Shown piece by piece: positions 17,246-25,717 of a stretch of 64,000 bases of DNA (positions are counted from its first letter, which is position 1; each line of letters opens with the position of its first letter). Where the stretch lies: the NCBI RefSeq assembly GCF_014204795.1, contig NZ_JACHMB010000001.1, forward strand, positions 1,922,001 through 1,986,000, written 5' to 3'. The notes under the pieces were generated by a model that was not told where the DNA came from, did no database searches, and saw only the letters and a program-made list of their open reading frames with translations. The DNA is from Nonomuraea jabiensis. Lineage in GTDB: Bacteria; Actinomycetota; Actinomycetes; Streptosporangiales; Streptosporangiaceae. The position numbers and the translations under genes were made by a program.

Positions 17246-19423
17246 TCAGACCCTGGCTTGTCGGGCATCCGGGCACTCATCCGGCACTCCGCCGTGGCCG
17301 TCGTCACGGCTGCCGGCCAGACCGCCGACCAGATGACCGTCCAGGCGACGGCCGGCGCGGCCGGACTGGACGTGGTACCAGCCCAGCGAGCCCGTGAGCC
17401 GCTCGGCCAGCCGCCTGTCGCCCAGGCGGAGCGCCGCCTCCAGTGCCTCGTGCAGGTTGGCGGCCTCGGCGTCGAGCCGCCGGACCCAGTGGTGCCGGCC
17501 GGGTCCCCGCTTGTACGCCTCCGCGCACTCGGCGAGCTGCGTGTAATACGTCGCGTACCACCGCAGGACGCGGTCGTGCTCGCCGGCCTCGTGCAGCCGC
17601 TCCAGCGCATACGCCGCCACGGACTCCAGCAACCGGTACCTGTCGCCCACCCGCACGACCAGCGACCGGTCCACCAGGCGCCCCAGCAGGTCCACCACCT
17701 CGGCCGGGTGGAGGTCGGGCGACCTGGCGGCCAGCGCCTCGGCGGCGAGCTCGGCGTCGCCCGGCGGCCCGCCCGGGATCGGCATGGGCACGGCGCAGAC
17801 CCGTTCGGCGGACTCCAGCGTGCAGCCGCCAGCCTGGACGGACAGGCGGCGCAGCACGATGCGTTCCTGCTCGGTCAGCAGTTCCCAGCTCCAGTCGATC
17901 GCCGTCCTGAGGGTCCGCTGGTGCGCGGGACCGGCCCGGCGCCCGGCCGACAGCAGGCGGAAGCGGTCGTCGAGCCGCTCGGCCAGCACGCCCACGCTCA
18001 GCGACCGCACCCGGGCCGCGGCCAGCTCCAGGGCCAGCGGGATGCCGTCGAGGCGGCGGCAGATCGTCTGGACGGCCGCGGCGTCCGCGTCCGTCAGGGC
18101 GAAGCCCGGCTCGGCCTCGGCGGCGCGCACGGCGAACAGCCGCATCGCGGCGGCGGTGTCCAGGGGCGGGACCTGCCATACGACCTCGCCGGTGACGCCT
18201 AGTGGCTCCCTGCTTGTGGCGATGACCCGGGTCTGCGGGCCGGCGCGCAGCAGCAACTCGGTCAGCTTGGCCACCGGCTCGACGACGTGCTCGCAGTTGT
18301 CGAGCAGCAGCAGCGTCCGGCGGGTGCCGAGGGCGGCGGTGATCCGCTCCTCCGGGTCAGCCGCCCCGCCGTCGGCGCGCAGCCCGAGCGCCACCGAGAC
18401 CGCCTCGGTCACCCCGGACGACGACCCCGAGGGCACTGCCGTCAGCTCCACCAGGTGCGCTCCGCCGGCGAACTCCCCGGCCAGGCGCCGCGCGGCCTCC
18501 AGCGCGAGCCGGCTCTTGCCCACGCCGCCAGTGCCGGTGAGCGTCACGAGCCTGGCCGTGCCGGGCAGGGCGAGCAGCCCGGCCAGGGCCTCGTCCCGGC
18601 CGACGAGCTCCGTGAGCGGCTCGGGCAGCCGGACGGGAACCGGCGCCGCGACGCCCGGCGGACGGCGCAGGCGGGGGCTCTGCTCCAGGATCGCCTGGTG
18701 CAGCGCGACGATCTCGGGGCCGGGGTCGAGGCCCAGCTCGTCACGCAGGCGTTCGCGCAGGGCGTGGAAGACCTCCAGCGCCTCCGCCTGCCGTCCGGAC
18801 CGGTAGAGGGCACGCATGAGCAGGGCGTGGAAGCGTTCTCTCGTGGGGTGCTGGGCGGCCAGCTCGGCCAGCTCGCCGAGCTGCGAGGCGTCCTGGCCGA
18901 GGTCGAGCCGCACGTCGGCGTACTCTTCCAGGGCCATCAGCCGCTGCTCCTCCAGCCGGAGCGCGGCCCCATGCGTCGGCGCCTCACCCGCGGGGCCGCC
19001 GGAGTCGGCGAAGTCGGCGAAAGCCGGCCCGCGCCACCACGACAGGGCCTCGGCCAGCAGCGCGGCGCGCTCGCCCGGCTCGGCCGCGGCCCGGGATTGT
19101 TCGAGCGCCTCCTGGAAGCGGCGCGCGTCGGTGTCGCCGGTGACGAGGTAGCCGGGCTGCCGGGTGACGACCAGCTCCCTGGCCCCCGGCTCGGCCTCGT
19201 CGAGCGCGCGGCGCAGTTGCGACACCCTGGCCCGCAGCGCGCCCAGGGGATTGCCCGGCGGCTGCGGCCCCCACAGGGCCCGGATCAGGCGGTCGTCCGC
19301 GACGACCTGGCCGGGGTGGGCGAGCAGGCAGGCCAGGAGCGCCCGGACCTTGAGCTCGGGCACCCGCACGGCACGGCCGTCGTCCGTGGTCACCTCCAAC
19401 GGGCCCAGTACGGCGAAGTGCAT
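17246..19423 (-). CDS. SARP/AfsR-type regulator with NB-ARC ATPase domain
   Basis: This encodes 725 residues. The order is an OmpR-like winged helix (MHFAVLGPLEV, residues 1-95), a bacterial transcriptional activation domain (about 100-245), then an AAA/NB-ARC module with Walker A GTGGVGKSRLALEA and Walker B RRTLLLLDNCEHV (about 270-500) and helical repeats. The usual long TPR tail is missing. The sequence ends in low-complexity HLVGGLAGSRDDGHGG, so the 3' end has probably been lost, next to the Tn3 scar. I chose the ATG at 19423, which gives the classic SARP N-terminus. A GTG three codons upstream is possible. It is divergent from a DHA2 exporter, with CCGAA direct repeats 11 bp apart (19444, 19455) in the gap, a SARP-site-like spacing. 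Confidence 0.85.
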   Translation of the reverse strand: MHFAVLGPLEVTTDDGRAVRVPELKVRALLACLLAHPGQVVADDRLIRALWGPQPPGNPLGALRARVSQLRRALDEAEPGARELVVTRQPGYLVTGDTDARRFQEALEQSRAAAEPGERAALLAEALSWWRGPAFADFADSGGPAGEAPTHGAALRLEEQRLMALEEYADVRLDLGQDASQLGELAELAAQHPTRERFHALLMRALYRSGRQAEALEVFHALRERLRDELGLDPGPEIVALHQAILEQSPRLRRPPGVAAPVPVRLPEPLTELVGRDEALAGLLALPGTARLVTLTGTGGVGKSRLALEAARRLAGEFAGGAHLVELTAVPSGSSSGVTEAVSVALGLRADGGAADPEERITAALGTRRTLLLLDNCEHVVEPVAKLTELLLRAGPQTRVIATSREPLGVTGEVVWQVPPLDTAAAMRLFAVRAAEAEPGFALTDADAAAVQTICRRLDGIPLALELAAARVRSLSVGVLAERLDDRFRLLSAGRRAGPAHQRTLRTAIDWSWELLTEQERIVLRRLSVQAGGCTLESAERVCAVPMPIPGGPPGDAELAAEALAARSPDLHPAEVVDLLGRLVDRSLVVRVGDRYRLLESVAAYALERLHEAGEHDRVLRWYATYYTQLAECAEAYKRGPGRHHWVRRLDAEAANLHEALEAALRLGDRRLAERLTGSLGWYHVQSGRAGRRLDGHLVGGLAGSRDDGHGGVPDECPDARQARV

Positions 19424-19482
19424 GAACCTCACCTTAAGCAGTTCCGAATCAGACCCGAACGTCCGGACCTCAGGCTGATGGC

Positions 19483-20976
19483 ATGACGACGACTATCGCA
19501 CCTCGGACCGGGGTGCGCGGATGGCTGGGGCTGTCGGTACTGTGCCTGGCCACGCTCTTGCTCGCGGTCGACAACACGGTGCTCATGCTGGCCCTCCCTC
19601 ACCTGGCCGCCGAACTGCATCCCAGCGGCACCGAGCTGCTGTGGATCACCGACGTGTACGGCTTCATGATCGCCGGATTCATCATCACCATGGGCTCGCT
19701 CGGCGACCGGATCGGCCGGCGCAGGCTGATGGTGATCGGCGCGGCGGCGTTCGGCGCCGCCTCGATCGTGGCCGCCTTCTCCACCACGACCACGATGCTG
19801 ATCGCGGCGCGCGTGCTGCTGGGCCTGGCCGGCGCGGCGATGGGGCCGTCCGCCCTGGCGCTGGTGGCTGGGCTGTTCCCCGACGCGAAACGGCGGGCGA
19901 TGGCGATCGGCGTGTTCACGGCCTGCTTCATGGGCGGGGCGGCGACCGGGCCGGTGATCGGCGGGATCCTGCTGGAGAGCTTCTGGTGGGGGTCGGTGTT
20001 CCTGATGGGGGTGCCGGTCATGGTCCTGGTCGTGGTCGGCGGCCTGTTCCTGCTGCCCGAGACCGCGACGGACGCGGGCTCTGGGCGGATCGACCTGGTC
20101 AGCGTGGCCATGTCGCTGGCGGCCGTGCTGCCCGTCGTGTACGGGCTGAAGGAGCTGGCGGACGACCCCGCACAGATCTCCGCGTACGTGGCGCTCGCCG
20201 CGGGGCTGGCGTTCTGCGTGGCGTTCGTGCGGCGGCAGGGCCGGCTGGCCGAGCCGCTCCTGGATGTGCGCCTGTTCAGCGACCGCTCGTTCACGGGGGC
20301 CTTGCTGATCCTGACGGTCGCCATGCTCGTGCAGGGCGGCGTGTACCTGTTCGTCAGCCAGCACCTGCAGCTCGTCGAAGGGCTCTCACCGCTGGCCGCC
20401 GGTCTGTGGATGGCGGTCCCGGCCCTGGGCCTGGTGGCCGGGTCGCTCGCGTCCCCGGTGCTCGCCGGGAAGCTGCGTCCCGGGCTGGTCGTCGGGTGGG
20501 GGCTGGTGCTATCGGCGGCCGGGTTCGCCGTGGTCCTCGTGGGCGACGGACTGGCCGCGCTAATCGCGGGCGTCACGGTGGCGTTCCTCGGCATGGCGCC
20601 GGTGGGCGCCCTGGGGCTCGGCCTCATCGTCGGGGCGGCGCCGGCCGAGCGGGCCGGGTCGGCGTCCGCGCTGGCGGAGAGCAGCGGCGAGCTGGGGATC
20701 GCGCTCGGCATCGCGCTGCTCGGCAGCCTCGGCGCCGCCGTGTACGGCGGTGCCGTCACCTCGCCCCGGGCGGGCGGCTCGCTGAACGAGGCGCTCGACG
20801 CCGCCGCCGGGCTGCCACCCGGCCCGGCGGCGGCGCTGGTGACGGAGGCGCAGGCCGCGTTCACCCAGGGACTGATGGCGGTCACTGCCGCGGGCGGGGT
20901 GTTCGCGCTGAGCCTGGCCGTGGTCTCCATGACGCTGCTGCGGCACTTGCGCCCGATCGGTGAGGAGAGCCACTGA
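19483..20976 (+). CDS. MFS drug exporter, DHA2 family (14 TM)
   Basis: This is a 497-residue multidrug transporter. The N-terminal half has LAVDNTVLMLALPHLAAEL (motif D1) and the loop GSLGDRIGRRRLMVIGAAAF (motif A). The motif C-like region reads GGAATGPVIGGILLE. Hydrophobicity supports 14 membrane spans. It should export lipophilic or cationic drugs using the proton gradient. It is divergent from the SARP regulator by 59 bp, which suggests control by that activator. A 34-bp perfect palindrome follows. Confidence 0.9.
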   Translation: MTTTIAPRTGVRGWLGLSVLCLATLLLAVDNTVLMLALPHLAAELHPSGTELLWITDVYGFMIAGFIITMGSLGDRIGRRRLMVIGAAAFGAASIVAAFSTTTTMLIAARVLLGLAGAAMGPSALALVAGLFPDAKRRAMAIGVFTACFMGGAATGPVIGGILLESFWWGSVFLMGVPVMVLVVVGGLFLLPETATDAGSGRIDLVSVAMSLAAVLPVVYGLKELADDPAQISAYVALAAGLAFCVAFVRRQGRLAEPLLDVRLFSDRSFTGALLILTVAMLVQGGVYLFVSQHLQLVEGLSPLAAGLWMAVPALGLVAGSLASPVLAGKLRPGLVVGWGLVLSAAGFAVVLVGDGLAALIAGVTVAFLGMAPVGALGLGLIVGAAPAERAGSASALAESSGELGIALGIALLGSLGAAVYGGAVTSPRAGGSLNEALDAAAGLPPGPAAALVTEAQAAFTQGLMAVTAAGGVFALSLAVVSMTLLRHLRPIGEESH

Positions 20977-21043
20977 ATTAGCTTGGAGTGTCCTATAGAT
21001 GGTCAATCGCCTGTTGGGGCACAGCCGTTGCCTTACGACAACA

Positions 21044-21077
21044 CGTGCGGGGTGTTTCGGCCGAAACACCCCGCACG
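21044..21077 (+). terminator. Perfect 34-bp palindromic terminator
   Basis: CGTGCGGGGTGTTTCGG is followed directly by its exact reverse complement. It lies 68 bp after the exporter stop codon. Confidence 0.8.
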
Positions 21078-21162
21078 CACGTTCGAAATAACCCAAGATG
21101 ACGATCGCTCGCCCCTGCCGAGGCCCAAGCTCCCTGCTCACCCGGGCAGACCCGGACTGGCG

Positions 21163-21372
21163 TCATCCGATCCGGATGATGCTCTTGCCGTGGGTCACTT
21201 CACCGGCGAGATCGGCGATGGCAGTCTCGACGTCGGCCAGCTCGTATTCGGCGGTGATTTCGATGCCGACCTTGCCGTTCCGCGAGGCACCGTCAGCGGC
21301 ATGACGGACGTCGTGAAGGTTCTCCTCGCCGCGGCCACGCTGACCTGGCATGAGGACGAAGCGCACCTTCTT
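21163..21372 (-). pseudogene. C-terminal relic of a medium-chain (zinc-type) quinone oxidoreductase
   Basis: On the minus strand the last 70 residues read ENLHDVRHAADGASRNGKVG, then IEITAEYELADVETAIADLA and THGKSIIRIG. This is the C-terminal strand-helix pattern of MDR-superfamily NADPH:quinone reductases (GK at the end). The first 250 residues are missing. At about 21,375 the sequence changes to the FtsK gene of the integrative element, so that junction marks where the MDR gene was cut. Confidence 0.65.
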
Positions 21373-22468
21373 GGCCCCGCACGCCGACGCCATCGCCTGG
21401 CCAGGCCCCTCCATCACCTCGATCACTCAGCCCGCCAAGCTGGGACTGTTCGAAGACGGCGCACCCGTCCGCGTCCCCCTGCTGCGGCGGCATGGGTTGT
21501 TCGCAGGCATGTCGGGGGCGGGCAAGTCGGGCGGTGTGAACGTCCTGCTCGGGGACCTGGCCGCTTGCCAGGACGTCATCTTGTGGGCGGTCGACCTCAA
21601 GCGCGGCATGGAGCTGATGCCCTGGGCATCGTGCATCGATCGCCTGGCCACCACCCCGCAAGAGGCAGAGAACCTGCTGGCCGATGCCGTGGTCATCCTC
21701 GACGGACGGGCCGATGACCTCACCAGACGCGGCGAACGCGTCTGGGAACCGTCCCCGGACAGGCCCGCGCTGATCATCGTCATCGATGAGTACGCCGAGC
21801 TGGCCAGCGAGGCACCACGCGCCATCGACTACGCCGACTCGATCGCCCGACGTGGCCGCGCCCCAGCCGTCAACCTGATCGCCGCCACCCAACGCCCCTC
21901 CAAGGACGCCATGGGCAAGAGCGCGGTCCGCGCACAGATGGACGTCCGGCTGTGCTTCCGCGTGCGAGAGCCCCGCGACGGTGATCTCATCCTGGGACAG
22001 GGCATGGTCAAGGCCGGCTGGCATCCCCACAAGCTCGACGCCCCCGGCAGGTTCCTGATCAGCTCCCCAGAACACGACATCCCCCGCCGCGCCCGCACCT
22101 ACCTCCTCGACGACGAGGGCGTACAGGTCACCGCCGCACGGCACGCCGAACACCGCCCATCCCTCGACGCGGTATCGGCTCAAGCCCTCCAACGCGCGAC
22201 TGAGGCGCCTGCCCCGCTGCCGCAACCCGCCGTCCGACCGTCACCCCGACACGCCCGCGACAACGCCGTACGGGAAGCCGAGGAGGCCCTGACAACCGCG
22301 CTGAGGCAGGCCCCCGACGACAGGACAAGCATCGGTGATCTCATACGCGCAACCGGCATGCGCCGCACCTGGGTCTACCAGCGCCTCCAAGAACTAGGCC
22401 ATGCGCGCCAGGTTGAACAGGTCGCGCGGGGACGCTGGCGCGCCCTCCCCGAGATACACGATCCGTAA
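21350..22468 (+). CDS. FtsK/TraB-type DNA translocase of an integrative element, N-terminally truncated
   Basis: This reads as 372 residues. Family-like sequence starts at about 21,383 (ADAIAWPGPSITSITQP) and includes Walker A GMSGAGKSGG, Walker B PALIIVIDEYAEL and the conserved IAATQRPSKDAMGKSAVRAQ. A C-terminal winged-helix-like segment follows (SIGDLIRATGMRRTWVYQRL). AICE TraB proteins transfer double-stranded DNA between mycelia as hexameric pumps and carry an N-terminal membrane region. Here that region is absent, because the gene starts inside the MDR relic, so conjugative function is unlikely. The ATPase residues themselves are intact. Confidence 0.75.
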   Translation: MRTKRTFLAPHADAIAWPGPSITSITQPAKLGLFEDGAPVRVPLLRRHGLFAGMSGAGKSGGVNVLLGDLAACQDVILWAVDLKRGMELMPWASCIDRLATTPQEAENLLADAVVILDGRADDLTRRGERVWEPSPDRPALIIVIDEYAELASEAPRAIDYADSIARRGRAPAVNLIAATQRPSKDAMGKSAVRAQMDVRLCFRVREPRDGDLILGQGMVKAGWHPHKLDAPGRFLISSPEHDIPRRARTYLLDDEGVQVTAARHAEHRPSLDAVSAQALQRATEAPAPLPQPAVRPSPRHARDNAVREAEEALTTALRQAPDDRTSIGDLIRATGMRRTWVYQRLQELGHARQVEQVARGRWRALPEIHDP

Positions 22469-22635
22469 TCGTCCGCGTCCGTTGTCCGCGTCCGTCCGCG
22501 CGTCTGCGCGTGTATAGGGCGTGACAGGCACGGACGGACGAACGGACGGACGGACCATCACAGTCCGTAACCAGTAACACACGAACCCCGCGAAGGAAGA
22601 GAGCCGCCCACGACCAACCGAGAGGGGGGATGCAC

Positions 22636-22809
22636 ATGCAGGCATACACCGTCGAACAGGTCGCAGAGATGCTGAGCATCGGACGCGACAAGGTCTACTA
22701 ACTCCGCACACAGCAGCTCAAGAGCATCAAGATCGGCAAGCTTCGCCGGATCACCGACCAGCACCTTGCCGACTTCATTTCCTCGCTGGAACCGATGGAC
22801 GAGGCGTAG
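22636..22809 (+). pseudogene. Excisionase (Xis-like HTH) gene with in-frame stop
   Basis: The frame reads MQAYTVEQVAEMLSIGRDKV then Y, a TAA stop at 22699-22701, then LRTQQLKSIKIGKLRRITDQ and HLADFISSLE, ending at TAG 22807-22809. This is the MerR-like helix-turn-helix excisionase of actinomycete elements, where the stop position should be an aromatic or polar residue. AGAGGGGGG precedes the ATG by 6 bases. A single nonsense change has cut the 57-codon gene in two, so excision is presumably abolished. Confidence 0.8.
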
Positions 22810-22909
22810 AACACCGTGCTGCACCGTTCTATATAGGCCGGACGCAAGGCACAGCCGCCCGTCCGGCCGGCGCCTCTTGATAACTGCATGACACGAAAGG
22901 AAGCCGTCT

Positions 22910-23062
22910 ATGACGAGCGACCGAACGACCCTGCCTCCCGTACGGGTGGACACGGCGCTGAAGGACCGTCTCCGCAGGTACGCCGAGTCGCAGGAACGGG
23001 ATGTGTCGTGGGTGATCAGGAAGGCGATCGAGGAGTACCTCAACCGTCACGAGAAGGGGTGA
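22910..23062 (+). CDS. Small ribbon-helix-helix DNA-binding protein
   Basis: This is a 50-residue protein: MTSDRTTLPPVRVDTALKDR, then LRRYAESQERDVSWVIRKAI and EEYLNRHEKG. A short beta strand (PPVRVD) followed by two helices with the RHH turn (ERDVSWVIRKA) is the CopG/Arc-type fold, which binds DNA as a dimer. GAAAGG lies upstream of the ATG. It sits between xis and int, and the int TTG start follows 4 bases after its stop, so the two are coupled. It probably regulates element genes. It is the only gene of the element without a visible lesion. Confidence 0.75.
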   Translation: MTSDRTTLPPVRVDTALKDRLRRYAESQERDVSWVIRKAIEEYLNRHEKG

Positions 23063-23066
23063 TCCC

Positions 23067-24078
23067 TTGGCCAAGATCCTGATCGGCAAGTACGAAGCGA
23101 CCATCTATCCCGAGGGGGACGGCTACACCGGAGCCATCTCCCTCGGGTTCGGCCCTGACGGCAAGCGCCAACGCCTCAAGCGGAAGGCCAAGACCAAGAC
23201 CCTGGTCAAGGACAAGCTGATCAAGGCCGTAAAGGCCCTAGAGGCAGGCGTCACCGCATCGGAGACCTACACCGTGCGGGAAGCTGTCAACGACTGGCTC
23301 AGCAAGGGCCTCAAAGGCCGGTCCGAGAACACCGTCACCAAGCTACGCATCCTCGCCGAGACGCACGTCATCCCAGGGTTGGGAAAGATCAAACTCCAGC
23401 AGCTACGTGCCGATCACGTGGATGAGTGGCTCGACCAGCTCGCCGGCAAGCTGGCCACCACCACCCTCCGAGAGATCCACAGCGTGCTCAGGAGAGCCAT
23501 CCGGCAAGCTCAGGCACGCGACATGGTCCTCAGGAACGTTGCCGAGCTGGTCACCACACCCACCGGTACGAATGGACGCCCCAGCAAGGCACTCACCCGG
23601 CAACAGGCAGAGGCCGTGCTCAAGGCCGCCGAGTTCTCCGAACTCCACGCCTACGTGGTGATCAGCCTCACCACGGGAGTCCGCACCGAGGAGGCACGGG
23701 CGCTGCGCTGGGATCACGTCGTCGCCTGGATACCAAGTCTCAAGACCTGGCATCCGGTGACGGAGGTGGGGTTCAAGCACAGGAAGTTCGCCATCTACGT
23801 ATGGCGTGCCGATCGAGAAGGAGGGGACACCAAGACCCGCAAGTCTCGCCGCACGCTGGAACTGCCCAAGCTCGCGGCGCAGGCGCTCCGCCAACACCAC
23901 ACCCGCCAAGCCGTGCTCAAGCTCAAGGCCGGCGAGGCTTGGCAAGACCATCGCCGATCTTGTCGGGCACGCGGGCACCAGCGTCACAGAAGCGGTCTAC
24001 CGGCACCAGCTCAGGCCGGTGATCACCAAGGGTGCCCAGACCATGAACACCATCTTCGGCGAGAAGCCCACGGGTTGA
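23067..24078 (+). pseudogene. Tyrosine integrase with internal deletion/frameshift
   Basis: It starts at TTG 23067 (GAGAAGGGG just upstream). The arm-binding domain (TIYPEGDGYTGAISLGFGP), core-binding domain (VNDWLSKGL ... HVDEWLDQLAGKL) and first catalytic part (SLTTGVRTEEARALRWDHV, with the first catalytic Arg) are present. At about 23,940, LKAGEAWQDH switches frame to KTIADLVGHAGTSVTEAVYR and HQLRPVI, ending at TGA 24076-24078. The segment that should carry the HxxR catalytic residues is deleted. The His of GHAG and the Tyr nucleophile (VYR) remain but out of frame. Recombination activity should be lost. Confidence 0.8.
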
Positions 24079-24128
24079 GAGTCCGACTGAGATGGCTCCC
24101 CGATTGGCTCCCATCGACTTCCAGACAT

Positions 24129-24166
24129 GAGAAAAGGGCCTCTGGATTACTCCAAAGACCCTTCTC
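24129..24166. terminator. Hairpin between int and tRNA-Ala
   Basis: GAGAAAAGGGCCTCTGGA pairs with TCCAAAGACCCTTCTC around the loop TTAC, with a few mismatches. It lies between the two convergent genes and can serve both; the minus-strand reading ends in a U-rich run. Confidence 0.6.
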
Positions 24167-24182
24167 ACCTGCATCTTCCTGG

Positions 24183-24256
24183 TGGAGATGAGGGGATTCG
24201 AACCCCTGACCCCTTCGATGCGAACGAAGTGCGCTACCGGACTGCGCTACATCCCC
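24183..24256 (-). tRNA. tRNA-Ala (anticodon CGC)
   Basis: The minus strand gives a full cloverleaf. The acceptor is GGGGATG with CATCTCC (one G-U pair), the D-stem is GCGC/GCGC, and the anticodon stem CTTCG/CGAAG encloses the loop TTCGCAT (anticodon CGC). The T-arm is AGGGG-TTCGAAT-CCCCT with discriminator A. The next three bases (24182-24180) read CCA, so CCA is encoded. The integrase relic ends about 100 bp from its 3' end, making it the integration site of the AICE. Confidence 0.95.
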
Positions 24257-24306
24257 AAGGACTCGACCAGGTTAGCAAACTTTGAGGGGTCCTCGCGCCA
24301 CCGTTG

Positions 24307-24894
24307 TCAGTCGCCCACCGCCCGCTTGGGCGGTTCGGCGTACTGATCGAACAGAACGTCCGTGTGCAGCGCCGTGAGATCGATGACCTCGGCCTGGGCG
24401 GCGGCCTCCGCGGCCCGTCGCCGCTCGCGTGCCCGCCGCAGGCGCTCAGCGCGCGCCTGGCGGGCGCGTTCGCGGCGTTCCCTATCGACTTGTACGGCGA
24501 TGCGGAGAAACGCCATGTACGCGAACATGATGACGACCGAGGGAGCCACGCCCCACCACGGGATCATCTGGACCGCGGCCGTCACGACAGAGGCCAGCAC
24601 CAGCAGCGTGGTGAAGAACAGCAGCCGCCGCCGGCGGGCCACGATGATGGCGCGGCGCCGGAGCCGGAACTGGCGCACATCGACCTTCTCGACCTCGGCA
24701 GGAGGCGACCCGTCGTCGTCGTCCGCGTCCGACGGGCCCAGGTTGTCGAGATCGGGAAGCTGGTGCTCGCCGGTGTAGTGCTCTTCGAGTTCGGCCAGTT
24801 CGGCCAGGTTTGTCTTGTCCTTGCGCAGCCACATCGGGATCAGGACGCAAAGCCACATCACGACGATGACCAGATAGAGGAAGGCGCTGCTCAT
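24307..24894 (-). CDS. sepX: Divisome membrane protein SepX/GlpR
   Basis: This is a 195-residue actinobacterial signature protein. It has an N-terminal membrane span (FLYLVIVVMWLCVLIPMWL, residues 5-23), an acidic linker (DADDDDGSPP), two further hydrophobic spans (about 95-135) and a long Arg/Ala/Glu coiled tail. The ATG at 24894 is preceded by GGAGG, so the longer frame is rejected. In Streptomyces SepX supports FtsZ-ring formation and septation. In Corynebacterium the homologue GlpR partners the gephyrin-like Glp. The Glp gene lies four genes upstream on the same strand here, matching that conserved neighbourhood. Confidence 0.85.
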   Translation of the reverse strand: MSSAFLYLVIVVMWLCVLIPMWLRKDKTNLAELAELEEHYTGEHQLPDLDNLGPSDADDDDGSPPAEVEKVDVRQFRLRRRAIIVARRRRLLFFTTLLVLASVVTAAVQMIPWWGVAPSVVIMFAYMAFLRIAVQVDRERRERARQARAERLRRARERRRAAEAAAQAEVIDLTALHTDVLFDQYAEPPKRAVGD

Positions 24895-25018
24895 GGGCAC
24901 CTCCGGGCAGCACAAAGACGCGAGTGTGCTTGTCGCGCCTTCAATGTGCTCACGTCACGCACCGTAAGACCGCGTGTCACTAATTGACGAGCATTCGGTG
25001 CGGTGTGTCGCGAGATCG

Positions 25019-25663
25019 TCAAACCTCTTCGACGGAAGGCCCCCCGTGAGCAGCTGACTCACGCGCGCGACGCCACTGCACGAGCAGGCCGCCAGGAATG
25101 TCCTCAGCGGTCAACGCGTAGCAAATGTGGTCGCGCCAGGCTCCGTCGATGTGGAGTTGGCGCCGCCGAATGCCTTCTTCCCGGAATCCGAGCTTCTCAA
25201 CCACCCGCCGGCTGGCTTGATTCTCGGGTCGGATGTTCGCTTCCAGCCGATGCAGCCCCGTGGTGAAGAAGCAATGGTCAACGGCCATGGCCAGGGCGGT
25301 GGGAGTGATCCCCTTCCCGGCGAGCGCGCCGTCGATCCAGTAGCCGACCTGGGCGGAACGGGCGGCGCCCCACACGATCGCGCCCACGGTCAGCTGCCCC
25401 GCGAAGCGCCCTCCGTACGTCATCACCCACGGCATCGCCAGGCCCTGCCGGGCCTCGCGGCGCAGGGTGCCGACCATGGAGACGTACGGGCCGAGCCCGG
25501 TCCTGAACAGCGGTGTCTCGGGGTTGCTTGGCTCCCAGGGGCGTAGCCAGTCGGCGTTTCGCAGCCGGGTCTCGCGCCACACGCGCACGTCGCTCAGCCG
25601 CAGCGGCCGGAGGCCTACCGGACCTTCGTTCAGGGTCACCGGCCAGCCACGAAGTCGATCCAC
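25019..25663 (-). CDS. GNAT acetyltransferase, RimJ-like
   Basis: This encodes 214 residues, starting with a GTG. The GNAT fold is visible: LRPLRLSDVRVWRETR at the start, strand beta-4 AQVGYWIDGALAGKGI (the acetyl-CoA pyrophosphate loop, a Q/RxxGxG/A variant) and RLEANIRPENQASRRVVEKL with GFREEG, the classic RimI/RimJ ending. It is predicted to acetylate protein N-termini or ribosomal proteins. It is placed between sepX and the molybdopterin genes, as in many actinomycetes, with 54 bp to the mog gene. Confidence 0.88.
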   Translation of the reverse strand: MDRLRGWPVTLNEGPVGLRPLRLSDVRVWRETRLRNADWLRPWEPSNPETPLFRTGLGPYVSMVGTLRREARQGLAMPWVMTYGGRFAGQLTVGAIVWGAARSAQVGYWIDGALAGKGITPTALAMAVDHCFFTTGLHRLEANIRPENQASRRVVEKLGFREEGIRRRQLHIDGAWRDHICYALTAEDIPGGLLVQWRRARESAAHGGPSVEEV

Positions 25664-25717
25664 ACTCTCATCATCCCCCCATCGGGCATGATGTCGCCAC
25701 GCATCACGGAATCGCGA

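Larger units (their letters stand above)
21375..24180 (+). mobile_element. Decayed actinomycete integrative conjugative element (AICE) at tRNA-Ala
   Basis: Gene order is truncated ftsK/traB, broken xis, RHH protein, deleted int, then the 3' end of tRNA-Ala(CGC). This is the right-hand end of an AICE (tra ... xis-int-attR at a tRNA). The replication initiator gene (rep) and spread genes are missing. I found no second copy of the tRNA 3' end near the left junction at about 21,375, consistent with loss of the left end. Three of four element genes carry inactivating lesions. Confidence 0.7.

Noticed and set aside
22469..22560. GTCCG/CGGAC-rich tracts as an AICE origin of replication or clt locus
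   Set aside because: Short CGGA-type repeats are present in opposite orientations on the two sides, but they are simple-sequence and no rep gene remains; the function cannot be supported.
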